A stretch of 64,000 bases of DNA from Paracoccus yibinensis (lineage in GTDB: Bacteria; Pseudomonadota; Alphaproteobacteria; Rhodobacterales; Rhodobacteraceae). This document shows, piece by piece, positions 56,605-64,000 of this stretch (its first letter is position 1; every line of letters starts with the position of its first letter). The stretch covers positions 558,001-622,000 of the forward strand of contig NZ_JAVCWH010000002.1 in NCBI RefSeq assembly GCF_030846195.1, given 5' to 3'. The translations under genes and the position numbers were made by a program. Below the pieces are notes generated by a model. It searched no databases and was not told where the DNA came from. It worked only from the letters and a program-made list of their open reading frames with translations.

Positions 56605-57008
56605 CAGACCTGCTCCAGTTCGATCAGGCAACCGTTGAAATCCTTGGGATGCAGGAACAGGACCGGCTTGCCATGGGCGCCGATCTTGGGTTCTCCGCTG
56701 CCAAGAACACGCGCGCCCTCGGCCTTCAGCCGGTCGCGGGCGGCCAGGATGTCGTCCACCTCGAAGCACATGTGATGGATGCCGCCGGACGGGTTCTTGT
56801 CCAGGAACCCCTTGATCGGGCTGTCGTCGCCCAGGGGATGCAGCAGTTCGACCTTGGTGTTGGGCAGTTCGATGAACACCACCGTCACCCCGTGTTCGGG
56901 TTCGTCCTGGGGCGCGCCCACCTTGGCACCCAGGGTGTCGGCATACTGCGCCGAGGCCGCGGCCAGGTCGGGCACCGCGATGGCGACGTGGTTCAGGCGT
57001 CCGATCAT
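56604..57008 (-). CDS. mce: methylmalonyl-CoA epimerase
   Basis: 134-residue VOC-fold metalloenzyme that interconverts 2R and 2S methylmalonyl-CoA in propionate and ethylmalonyl-CoA metabolism. LNHVAIAVPDL, GVTVVFIELPNTKVELLHPLG, GGIHHMCFEVDDI and the metal ligands (His near residue 7, His in IHHMCF, Glu in LIELEQV) are visible. Starts at ATG 57008. Confidence 0.93.
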   Translation of the reverse strand: MIGRLNHVAIAVPDLAAASAQYADTLGAKVGAPQDEPEHGVTVVFIELPNTKVELLHPLGDDSPIKGFLDKNPSGGIHHMCFEVDDILAARDRLKAEGARVLGSGEPKIGAHGKPVLFLHPKDFNGCLIELEQV

Positions 57009-57133
57009 GACTTCCTCCTGTTTTGGGTGGTTCTAGGGGTTTCGCGACCGGGGTGAAAGGAAAACCCTGCGGCGTTAACCGCTTCTTAGCGAATCGGCGG
57101 CTAACTGGGGCAAGCACAACAGGGGAAACCGGC

Positions 57134-57868
57134 ATGCAGAACGACATCGCCCCCGCCTCGTTCGAGGCATTGCCCATGTGGCGTCTTTCGATGCCAAACC
57201 GCCCGCTGGCCGGGCTGACCGTTCTTGTGGTCGAAGATTCGCGCTTTGCAAGCGAGGCGGTGCGCCTTCTGTGCCTGCGATCGGGCGCGCGGATCCGGCG
57301 GGCCGATTGCCTGCGATCCGCGGCGCGGCATCTGCAAACCTATCGCCCCGCGGTGGTGATCGTCGATCTGGGCCTGCCCGATGGCGACGGCGCGGATCTG
57401 ATCCGGCAGGTGGCCAGCACCGAACCAAGGGTGCCGGTGCTTCTGGGCATCTCGGGCGACCCCGATCTGGCCGATGCGGCGCTCGCGGCGGGTGCGGACG
57501 GCTTCCTGCCCAAGCCCATCGAAAGCCTTGCCGTCTTCCAGCAGACCATCCTGGCGGCCATGCCTGCCGAAATGCGCGGCCACGGCCTGCGCCTTCTGCC
57601 GGACGAGGTGATCCAGCCCGACCCCTCTGGCCTGCGGGACGACCTGGCGCACGTTGCCGAGATCCTGGCCACCGCGCAGGATACGGCAGCGGTCGAATAC
57701 ATCGCGCATTTCCTGGCGGGGATTGCCCGGTCGGCTCACGATCCGGTGCTTGAGGCTGCCGCCACGGCCTTGGCGCGCGACCATGACGCGGGACATGCAT
57801 TGGCCAGCGATCTGGCGCGGATCAGCGGATTGGTGCAGGAACGCCTGGCGAAGGTTGCCAGCATGTGA
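57134..57868 (+). CDS. response regulator with helical C-terminal domain of unknown function
   Basis: 244 residues. Receiver domain at about 29-145: acidic pair VVEDS, phospho-acceptor Asp78 (VIVDLGLPDGDG), Lys in FLPKPIE. The remaining about 100 residues are helical (DDLAHVAEILATAQDT, VEYIAHFLAGIARSAHD, ALASDLARISGLVQE) and match no output domain I recognise, with no DNA-binding helix-turn-helix. ATG 57134 has GGGGAAA upstream. No kinase gene adjacent; divergent from mce. It might be a phosphorelay or protein-protein regulator. Confidence 0.8.
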   Translation: MQNDIAPASFEALPMWRLSMPNRPLAGLTVLVVEDSRFASEAVRLLCLRSGARIRRADCLRSAARHLQTYRPAVVIVDLGLPDGDGADLIRQVASTEPRVPVLLGISGDPDLADAALAAGADGFLPKPIESLAVFQQTILAAMPAEMRGHGLRLLPDEVIQPDPSGLRDDLAHVAEILATAQDTAAVEYIAHFLAGIARSAHDPVLEAAATALARDHDAGHALASDLARISGLVQERLAKVASM

Positions 57869-57976
57869 CAAGGCGGCCTCCCGGCGGGAACTCACACCTC
57901 GGGTCGGGCCAAGTCAGCGCCAGTCAGGCCCGATCCTTGCGGCAAGGCTATGGGTTGACAGCCATCCCTGCCGCGA

Positions 57977-59155
57977 TCACCCCAGGATGCGGGGATTGTC
58001 TTCAAGGTCGAGACCGGGAAAGACAGTGCGTTCCAGCACATCCCGTGGGATGTCGAACAGATCGCGCATCGCCCAGGCGGCATGGGCGCGGATATCGCGC
58101 AAGGGCATCAGGTCACGCCCGGCATAAAGGTTGCCTTCCGCCAGCCCCGGCCAGCCGCCGATCGCCCGGCCGCCACGGATGTTCCCTCCCGCCACCAGCA
58201 TCGCCCCGCCGGTGCCGTGATCGGTCCCCCCGGTGCCGTTTTCCCGTACGGTTCGGCCGAATTCCGTCATCGCCAGCACGGTCGTCCGCGACCAGTTCGC
58301 CCCAAGATCGGCACGCAGGGTCAGGATCGCGGTGCCAAGTCGCTGCAAGGCGCGGTCGATGACCGGCGCTTGCCGCGCATGGCTGTCCCAACCGGAAATC
58401 GAAAAGCTGGCGATCCGCGTTTCCCTGTTCAGGCGATCCGCCGTGAACCGCGCCAACGCCTGGGCATCGCGGGCCGGTCCCGTGGCGGGTTCGATCCGGG
58501 CCAGGTCGTCGTTGATGATCTCGATCGCCTGTTCGCCAGCGGGCCGGAACAAGGGATCGTCGTGCCAGACATGCGCCAGCAACCGCTGGCCCTGGGCGCT
58601 CAGCTTGAATCGGGTCTGCGGCGACCAGCTTTTTGCCGGTGCCGCGCCGTCCAGGATCCGCATGTCGTCAAGGCCAACGGAGTAGGCAGTTTCCGACCGC
58701 AGGCCCGGCATGGTCTGCAACAGCCGGTTCAGCCAGCCATCGCGCTGGCTTCTGGTCTCGACATCGGTGCCGGTCCCAGCCTCCAGCATGTCCTGGCCGT
58801 CGAAGTGGCTGCGCTTGTCGCGATAGGGCGTGGACACCGCAGGCGCGAAGGCCAGCTCCCCCGCGTGCCACAGCGGCATCAGCGGCGCCAGGGATGGATG
58901 CAGCGCGAAAAAGCCGTCGAGATCCTGTGCGCCCTTCTCGGGCCCCGCCGACAGCGTCTTGCGCAGTTGGCGCAGCGCCGGATCGCCATAGGGCTGGAAC
59001 ACGTCCAGGCCGTCCATCGCGCCGCGCAGGATGATGACGACCAGCCGGTTCTCGCCCGGTGCGGCGGCGAAGGTCATCGAAGACAGCATCGGATGCGCGG
59101 CGGCCGAACAGCCGATCAGCGCGGTCGATTTCAGAAACAGGCGTCGGGACAGCAT
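57977..59155 (-). CDS. DUF1501 domain protein (Tat-exported)
   Basis: 392 residues beginning SRRLFLKS, a twin-arginine signal. The DUF1501 domain has VVIILRGAMDGLDV, RSHFDGQDMLEAG, SGWDSHARQ and MTEFGRTVRENGTGGTDHGTGG, the last being similar to sulfatase/alkaline-phosphatase active-site regions. Substrate unknown. Four nt downstream of the DUF1800 gene, with the SD in its end, which is the usual two-gene operon in bacteria. Confidence 0.88.
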   Translation of the reverse strand: MLSRRLFLKSTALIGCSAAAHPMLSSMTFAAAPGENRLVVIILRGAMDGLDVFQPYGDPALRQLRKTLSAGPEKGAQDLDGFFALHPSLAPLMPLWHAGELAFAPAVSTPYRDKRSHFDGQDMLEAGTGTDVETRSQRDGWLNRLLQTMPGLRSETAYSVGLDDMRILDGAAPAKSWSPQTRFKLSAQGQRLLAHVWHDDPLFRPAGEQAIEIINDDLARIEPATGPARDAQALARFTADRLNRETRIASFSISGWDSHARQAPVIDRALQRLGTAILTLRADLGANWSRTTVLAMTEFGRTVRENGTGGTDHGTGGAMLVAGGNIRGGRAIGGWPGLAEGNLYAGRDLMPLRDIRAHAAWAMRDLFDIPRDVLERTVFPGLDLEDNPRILG

Positions 59156-59159
59156 CGCG

Positions 59160-60509
59160 TCATCTCCGGTTGAAATCGGGCGAGGCGAGGATCACGGCCA
59201 AACCCTCGGCCGGACTTTCCGCGCGGGGCACCGCCCAGCGAAGTGCGTCCGACGCGGTGCCCCCAAGCGCCGCTTGCAGGAAGTCGCGGGGATCGGGCAG
59301 GGTCGGGCGCAGTTTGGGCAACAGGCGCATGGCCCAGTCGATGCGCCCCGCCAGCCCCTGGGCCGTGGCCCAGGCCGACGCATCCTCGGGCCAGCCGTCG
59401 GGTCCGCGCGGTGCGCCCCATTTCTGTCCCATGATGAACATGCCGGACAGCAGCCGGTTCTGAAGCGCCTGCTGGTCCAGCGCCATGACGTCCTGGCGCC
59501 GAAAGCCGCAGCCGCGCAGCGCCGCCACGACATAGTCGAAGGGCTGGCGAACCTTCTGGCGAAAGCAGTCGCGCAGTTCCGGCGCCTCGGCCAGCGTCAG
59601 GTACAGCGCGGGCAGGTCGCCCTTCGTGCTGCGGAACACCTGCGCCAGCCGCCCCACAAGGCTGTCGGGCGGATTGTCGGACACGAAATGGACGGCCAGC
59701 TTGTGCGCGATATGCCGGGCGGTGGCATCATGCCTTGCCAGATCCTCGATCACCTGCCGGATGGCGCCCTGTCCCTCGCCCCGCAGATAGGTCTTTCCAA
59801 GCACCTGAAAAGGGCCAGGTTCTGCCCAGTTCCCGTTGAAGATGCTGGCCTGGTCGAGGTCGGGCCTGAAGGTCAGCCCCGTCAGAAGCAGCGCAAGCTG
59901 GCGCACGTCGCGTTGATGATAGCCCGCCCCGGCACCCAGGCTGTGAAGCTCGATCATCTCTCGCGCAAGGTTTTCGTTGACGCCGCGCCCGCGCTTGCCA
60001 GCCGGCGAATTGGGACCGACCGAAAGGGTCTGGTCCAGATACATGATCATCCGGGGGTGGGTCTCGGCGGCGAACATCATCTCCGCGAAACTGGATGTCA
60101 GATGCGGCCGGATCGCCTCGTCCACAAAGGCTGCGGCGGACAGGGCGTCGAACAGGTTTGCATTCGTTACCGTGAAATGATCCGCCCAGAACTGCACCAG
60201 CCTTTCGCCAAAGCCCCCCGCATCGCCGACGGCGCGGGCAATCCTGACCCGGGGCGCGCGAAGGCCGAGGATACGCACCTCGTCGCGCAGGGATTTCAAC
60301 TGCGCTTCCTTGTCGGGGGCGCCCGATCGGTTCAGGTCCGCCAGGCGGACACGATAGGGCAGATGATCCCGCGCCAGCGAAAAGGCGTCGCGGTCGGGCG
60401 CGGCAGAGGCCACGGCCTCCACAAGGGCCGCTGGGTCGGCTGGCGGACGGGTCAAGGGCGACAGCCCATAGCCAAGCCGGATCGCGGCAAGTTCGGGATA
60501 TGCCGGCAT
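59160..60509 (-). CDS. DUF1800 domain protein
   Basis: 449 residues, mostly helical DUF1800: IRLGYGLSPLTRPP near the start, LVQFWADHFTV, LREGQGAIRQV-like LRGEGQGAIRQV, VNENLAREMIELHSLG and a C-terminal SPAEGLAVILASPDFNRR. Function unknown; encoded immediately before DUF1501 in many bacteria and thought to work with it. Starts ATG 60509, 69 nt after aspS. Confidence 0.88.
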   Translation of the reverse strand: MPAYPELAAIRLGYGLSPLTRPPADPAALVEAVASAAPDRDAFSLARDHLPYRVRLADLNRSGAPDKEAQLKSLRDEVRILGLRAPRVRIARAVGDAGGFGERLVQFWADHFTVTNANLFDALSAAAFVDEAIRPHLTSSFAEMMFAAETHPRMIMYLDQTLSVGPNSPAGKRGRGVNENLAREMIELHSLGAGAGYHQRDVRQLALLLTGLTFRPDLDQASIFNGNWAEPGPFQVLGKTYLRGEGQGAIRQVIEDLARHDATARHIAHKLAVHFVSDNPPDSLVGRLAQVFRSTKGDLPALYLTLAEAPELRDCFRQKVRQPFDYVVAALRGCGFRRQDVMALDQQALQNRLLSGMFIMGQKWGAPRGPDGWPEDASAWATAQGLAGRIDWAMRLLPKLRPTLPDPRDFLQAALGGTASDALRWAVPRAESPAEGLAVILASPDFNRR

Positions 60510-60578
60510 TCGCGCCCCCTTGCAGAACGGGGGCGATCCCCCGCGCCGAACCTAGGGGCGGGTGGCGACGTTGTCAGA

Positions 60579-62354
60579 TCACTCTTTCGGCAGGACGCGC
60601 AGGCGCAACTCGCGCAACTGTTCGTTGGTGGGCTCCGAGGGCGCGCCCATCATCAGGTCTTCGGCCCGCTGGTTCATCGGGAACATGATGACCTGGCGGA
60701 TGTTCTGCTCGTCCGCCAGCAGCATCACGATCCGGTCGATCCCGGCAGCGCAACCGCCGTGAGGCGGCGCGCCATAGCGGAAGGCCTTGACCATGCCGCC
60801 GAACCGCTTCTCGACCTCGCTCGCTGGATAGCCGGCCAGTTCGAAGGCCTTGAACATGATCTCGGGCTTGTGGTTGCGGATCGCGCCGGAAATCAGTTCA
60901 TAGCCGTTGCAGGCCAGATCGTACTGATAGCCCTTGACCGCCAGCGGATCGCCGGACAGCGCGTCCAGCCCGCCCTGCGGCATGGAAAACGGGTTGTGGC
61001 TGAAGTCGATCTTGCCGTCGTCGGTCTTCTCGTACATCGGGAAATCGACGATCCAGGCGAACTTGAACTGGTTTTCCTGGGTCAGGCCAAGTTCGCGCCC
61101 GATCTCGTTGCGGGCGCGGCCCGCGACGGCCTCGAACTGTTCGGGCTTGCCGCCCAGGAAGAAGACGGCGTCGCCCTCGCCCAGGCCAAGCTGGCTGCGG
61201 ATGGCTTCGGTCGGCTCATGGCCAAGCGCCTTGGCGATGGGACCGGCGGCTTCGGTCGAGCCATCCTCGGCCTTGCGCCAGAAGATATAGCCCATACCCG
61301 GCAACCCCTCGCGCTGCGCGAAGGCGTTCATGCGGTCGGCGAACTTGCGGCTGCCGCCGGTCGGGGCGGGGATGGCGCGGACTTCGGTCCCCTCCTGCTC
61401 CAGCAGCTTGGCGAAGATGCCGAAGCCCGAGCCGCGGAAGTGGTCGGACACCACCTGCATCTCAATAGGGTTGCGCAGGTCGGGCTTGTCGCTGCCGTAT
61501 TTCAGCATCGATTCCGCGTAAGGGATGCGCGGCCAGTTCGGATCGACCGGGCGGCCGCCGCCGAACTCCTCGAACAACCCCTGGATCACCGGCTGGACGG
61601 TGTTGAACACGTCCTCCTGGTCCACGAAGGACATCTCGAGGTCCAGCTGGTAGAAGTCGGTCGGGCTGCGGTCGGCGCGCGGATCCTCGTCGCGGAAGCA
61701 GGGGGCAATCTGGAAATACTTGTCGAAGCCCGCCACCATGATCAGCTGCTTGAACTGCTGGGGGGCCTGCGGCAGGGCATAGAACTTGCCCGGGTGCAGG
61801 CGCGAGGGGACCAGGAAGTCCCGCGCGCCCTCGGGGGACGACGCGGTGATGATCGGGGTCTGGAACTCGGTGAAGCCCTGGTCCCACATGCGGTTGCGGA
61901 TGGACCGGATCACCTTGGACCGCAGCATGATGTTGTTGTGCAGCGACTCGCGGCGCAGGTCCAGGAAGCGATAGGCGAGGCGCGTTTCCTCGGGGTATTC
62001 CTGGTCGCCGAAGACCGGCAGGGGCAGTTCGTCCGACGGACCAAGCACCTCAAGGTCCGTGGCATAGACCTCGATCTCTCCGGTAGGCAGCTTGGGGTTG
62101 ACCAGGGACGCGTCGCGCAGCTTTACCCGCCCGTCGATGCGGATCACGGTTTCCGCCCGCAGCTTGTCCATCGCGGCAAAGGCCGGGCTGTCGCTGTCGG
62201 CCAGCACCTGCGTCATGCCGTAATGGTCGCGCAGATCGACGAACAGCACGCCACCATGGTCGCGGACCCGATGGACCCAGCCCGACAGGCGGACGGTTTC
62301 GCCGGCTGAAGCGGCGGTCAGATCGCCGCAGGTATGGCTGCGATAGGCGTGCAT
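60579..62354 (-). CDS. aspS: aspartate-tRNA ligase
   Basis: 591-residue class II synthetase. OB-fold anticodon domain ([23 protein letters not shown]), motif 2 [22 protein letters not shown] insertion domain and motif 3 [16 protein letters not shown]. Bacterial-type length. The Gat system (gatB here) suggests that this AspRS may be non-discriminating and also serve Asn-tRNA, which is inference. Confidence 0.97.
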   Translation of the reverse strand: MHAYRSHTCGDLTAASAGETVRLSGWVHRVRDHGGVLFVDLRDHYGMTQVLADSDSPAFAAMDKLRAETVIRIDGRVKLRDASLVNPKLPTGEIEVYATDLEVLGPSDELPLPVFGDQEYPEETRLAYRFLDLRRESLHNNIMLRSKVIRSIRNRMWDQGFTEFQTPIITASSPEGARDFLVPSRLHPGKFYALPQAPQQFKQLIMVAGFDKYFQIAPCFRDEDPRADRSPTDFYQLDLEMSFVDQEDVFNTVQPVIQGLFEEFGGGRPVDPNWPRIPYAESMLKYGSDKPDLRNPIEMQVVSDHFRGSGFGIFAKLLEQEGTEVRAIPAPTGGSRKFADRMNAFAQREGLPGMGYIFWRKAEDGSTEAAGPIAKALGHEPTEAIRSQLGLGEGDAVFFLGGKPEQFEAVAGRARNEIGRELGLTQENQFKFAWIVDFPMYEKTDDGKIDFSHNPFSMPQGGLDALSGDPLAVKGYQYDLACNGYELISGAIRNHKPEIMFKAFELAGYPASEVEKRFGGMVKAFRYGAPPHGGCAAGIDRIVMLLADEQNIRQVIMFPMNQRAEDLMMGAPSEPTNEQLRELRLRVLPKE

Positions 62355-62413
62355 GGTCGTTCCCCGAATAATCCGCCGTGCATCAAGCCCGGCAGGGGCG
62401 GGAAGTCAACCTG

Positions 62414-63076
62414 TCAGAACGGCCGCACCACGTTGCCGCTGTAGAAATAGACGCCCATGCCGACCGCGAACAGCACGTTGCCCGCCACCGCGTGCAGCAC
62501 CCAGGCCGAGGGAAAGCCGTGGCGCAGATAGGCGCGGGCGAAGAACCAGCCGCCCAGGAAGGTCAGGATCGCCACGATCCAGGACCAGTACATCAGATGG
62601 GCAAAGGAAAAGATCGCGGCATTCAGCGCGATGGCCGCCCGCCCCTGCGGAAGGATGGTCCCATAGCGATGGAAGAACAATGGGCGGAAGATCAGTTCCT
62701 GCGGCAGCGCGGACAGGAAGGGATAGAACAGCCAGATCACCGCCAGGAACTCGGGCCGCGCGCGGACCATGGCGAACAGCGCGCCGGGCCGGGTCTGCCA
62801 CAGGATCAGCGCGCCGGCGGCCAGCGTGATCAGCGCGATGCCCGCGATCTCGGCCCAGGGCAGGCGGCGCCAGCCCCGCACCAGCGACCGCCAGCTGAAG
62901 CCTCCGGTCAGCCACAACAGGCCCAGCCCCGCCAGACTGAACACCGCAAGCGCACGGAACAGCATATGGGGCGGCATGAACAGCGCAATGGCCAGCGGCG
63001 CCCCGAGATAGAGCGCCGCGAACTCGACCCACAGCCCCGCGCGGGGCCTTACCGCGTCAGGCGCGCCTGCAACCAT
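62414..63076 (-). CDS. CPBP-family intramembrane protease
   Basis: 220 residues, about seven helices. The CPBP (Abi) region is ALPQELIFRPLFFHRYG, FSFAHLMYW and HAVAGN. The usual EExxxR motif here begins QE rather than EE, so the catalytic pair is altered. ATG 63076 overlaps the end of the lysozyme gene by 28 nt, suggesting co-expression. Function may be bacteriocin immunity or protein cleavage. Confidence 0.8.
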   Translation of the reverse strand: MVAGAPDAVRPRAGLWVEFAALYLGAPLAIALFMPPHMLFRALAVFSLAGLGLLWLTGGFSWRSLVRGWRRLPWAEIAGIALITLAAGALILWQTRPGALFAMVRARPEFLAVIWLFYPFLSALPQELIFRPLFFHRYGTILPQGRAAIALNAAIFSFAHLMYWSWIVAILTFLGGWFFARAYLRHGFPSAWVLHAVAGNVLFAVGMGVYFYSGNVVRPF

Positions 63077-63840
63077 CGCACCCAGTCCGCCTGGCTTCCT
63101 GCGAATGCGTTAAGGTCGGTATCGCCCCGGATGCCCGGAACGATGCCCGTGCCGGTATATTGCCAGAAGGCCCACCGCTGACCGGGATAGGGAACGCTGG
63201 GATGATTGGCGACCGACCGCAGCCAGAACTCGGCCCGCATGTCGCCCAGCCGGTTGTCGCGATAGAAGTCGACCGTCGTATAGATGATCGGGCGCTGCCC
63301 GTAGTGGCGGCCCACGATGTCCATGAAGATGGACGCCTGCTGCTTGATTTCCTGCGGCGACGGGCGATAGGGGCAGGTCCGCGAATTGGTCCATTCAAGG
63401 TCGATGACCGGCGGCAGCGACCCGATTTCACGCGGCACCTGCCGGATGAACCAGGCCGCCTGCTCCGCCCCGCTGCGGCAGAAGTAGTAGTAGTGATAGG
63501 CGCCGCGCGGGATGCGGGCCGCCGCCGCCTCTCTCCAATACCGGTGGAAGTTCGGGTCGTAATGATCCCCTCCTTCGGTCGCCTTGATGAAGGCAAAGCT
63601 GATGCCCGCGTTGCGCACGCGGTTCCAGTCAATGTCGCCCTGCCAGCGCGAGACGTCGATGCCATGGACCGCATGGCCGTAGGGGTGGCGACCGCCCCAG
63701 TCATGCGGGGCCGAATCGCCCAATTGCGAATTGGCCCCCGGTCCCGGCGCGGGCCGATAGCCTCCGCGTTCCGGCGTCCGCGAACACGCGACCGCCAACA
63801 CCAGCATCAGCCCCATCAATATCTTGGTAAAATACCGCAT
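63049..63840 (-). CDS. GH25 lysozyme-like lipoprotein
   Basis: 263 residues. Lipoprotein signal (LMGLMLVLAVACSR, lipobox AVAC). The catalytic domain of glycoside hydrolase 25 is complete: HGIDVSRWQGDIDWNRV, FAFIKATEGGDHYDPNF, YHYYYFCRSG, and PPVIDLEWTN with the acidic pair Asp and Glu, plus WAFWQYTGTG. Likely cleaves peptidoglycan in the periplasm. Co-transcribed with the CPBP gene. Confidence 0.92.
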   Translation of the reverse strand: MRYFTKILMGLMLVLAVACSRTPERGGYRPAPGPGANSQLGDSAPHDWGGRHPYGHAVHGIDVSRWQGDIDWNRVRNAGISFAFIKATEGGDHYDPNFHRYWREAAAARIPRGAYHYYYFCRSGAEQAAWFIRQVPREIGSLPPVIDLEWTNSRTCPYRPSPQEIKQQASIFMDIVGRHYGQRPIIYTTVDFYRDNRLGDMRAEFWLRSVANHPSVPYPGQRWAFWQYTGTGIVPGIRGDTDLNAFAGSQADWVRWLQARLTR

Positions 63841-63850
63841 CCTGCCCCTT

Positions 63851-63902
63851 CGATCTTGCGACGGGCGTTTGACACGCCCTTGGGGTGCTTATCGCAAGAT
63901 CG
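63851..63902. other. nested inverted repeat between lysozyme gene and next gene
   Basis: Outer 11-bp perfect arms CGATCTTGCGA (63851-63861) and TCGCAAGATCG (63892-63902). Between them an inner 6-bp hairpin GGGCGT/ACGCCC (63863-63868 with 63874-63879). It lies 10 nt upstream of the GH25 start and 42 nt after the stop of the gene at 63945, so it may end that transcript or control the lysozyme mRNA. Confidence 0.55.
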
Positions 63903-63944
63903 TGAGGCAAAGTCACCGGGCCGTGACGGTCACGAGTGCGTCAG

Positions 63945-64000
63945 TCAGTTCGCCTCCACAGGGGCATCCTCGGTCGCAGGGGCAACATTTTCCGTCGCCG
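63945..64000 (-). CDS. C-terminal end of an unidentified gene (partial)
   Basis: Open on the minus strand from the window edge to TGA at 63945-63947. The 17 visible residues end ATEDAPVEAN, an Ala/Pro/Glu-rich tail. Family cannot be determined from this piece. Confidence 0.45.
   Translation of the reverse strand, partial: ATENVAPATEDAPVEAN

Noticed and set aside
59031..62309. 1092-codon plus-strand frame opposite DUF1501, DUF1800 and aspS
   Set aside because: Antisense shadow of three well-supported genes.

Overview
The window is high-GC chromosomal DNA from an alphaproteobacterium of the family Rhodobacteraceae, most likely Paracoccus or a close relative. The best evidence is at 39476-42306. 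There a cytochrome c closely resembling Paracoccus denitrificans c550 precedes an aa3 oxidase subunit I that, as recalled, is nearly identical in sequence and length to P. denitrificans CtaD. Also consistent are a C4-pathway 5-aminolevulinate synthase, a CckA hybrid kinase, a GTTC-N7-GTTC SOS box before recA and FNR-type boxes before hemA and a universal stress gene. Most of the window is dense housekeeping sequence with many 1-4 nt start/stop overlaps.

Layout. 0-7 kb: guaA, an ABM-GNAT fusion, pepF, an M19 dipeptidase, rbsD, an entericidin-like lipopeptide and small membrane or secreted proteins. 7.2-9.65 kb: a compact accessory island with a RAYT (REP-associated transposase) gene between two inverted REP pairs, then an AIPR-family phage-defence gene of clearly lower GC, broken by one in-frame stop and placed 4 nt behind lepA. 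9.65-14.5 kb: lepA, DMT exporter, HAD phosphatase, copper-chaperone-like protein, a secreted protein and a sirtuin. 14.5-19.2 kb: cobalamin riboswitch and a btuB-btuF-btuC-btuD uptake operon. 19-33.8 kb: ParA-like ATPase, a second M19 dipeptidase, RodZ-like protein, hemA, M20 peptidase, lytic transglycosylase, gatB, alaS and recA. 34-39.4 kb: cckA, an RsmB-type methyltransferase, ugd, tRNA-Leu(GAG) and lipB. 39.4-43 kb: cycA, usp, ctaD, a DUF2244 gene and a frameshifted DUF3008 gene. 43-50.7 kb: a YqeY-like gene, carA, a GT2 glycosyltransferase with a probable c-di-GMP-binding N-terminus, glnE and bpt. 50.8-57.9 kb: ilvB-ilvN, M48 lipoprotein, nitroreductase, EI24 protein, mce and a response regulator. 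58-64 kb: a DUF1501/DUF1800 pair, aspS, CPBP protein, GH25 lysozyme and the end of one more gene.

Three things stand out. (1) The RAYT/REP/AIPR island, in which the defence gene has an N-terminal Mrr-like nuclease signature and is truncated by a nonsense codon. (2) A recurring intergenic element (GC hairpin, then GGATATTT, then a CAGAAGAT-like tail) found at four clear sites and one degenerate site, always just after a stop codon, once inside the ilvB-ilvN operon. (3) Start-site hairpins at btuB and the GT2 gene that may control translation. I did not find a convincing wholly new multi-gene system. No CRISPR array, rRNA, prophage or integrase was seen.
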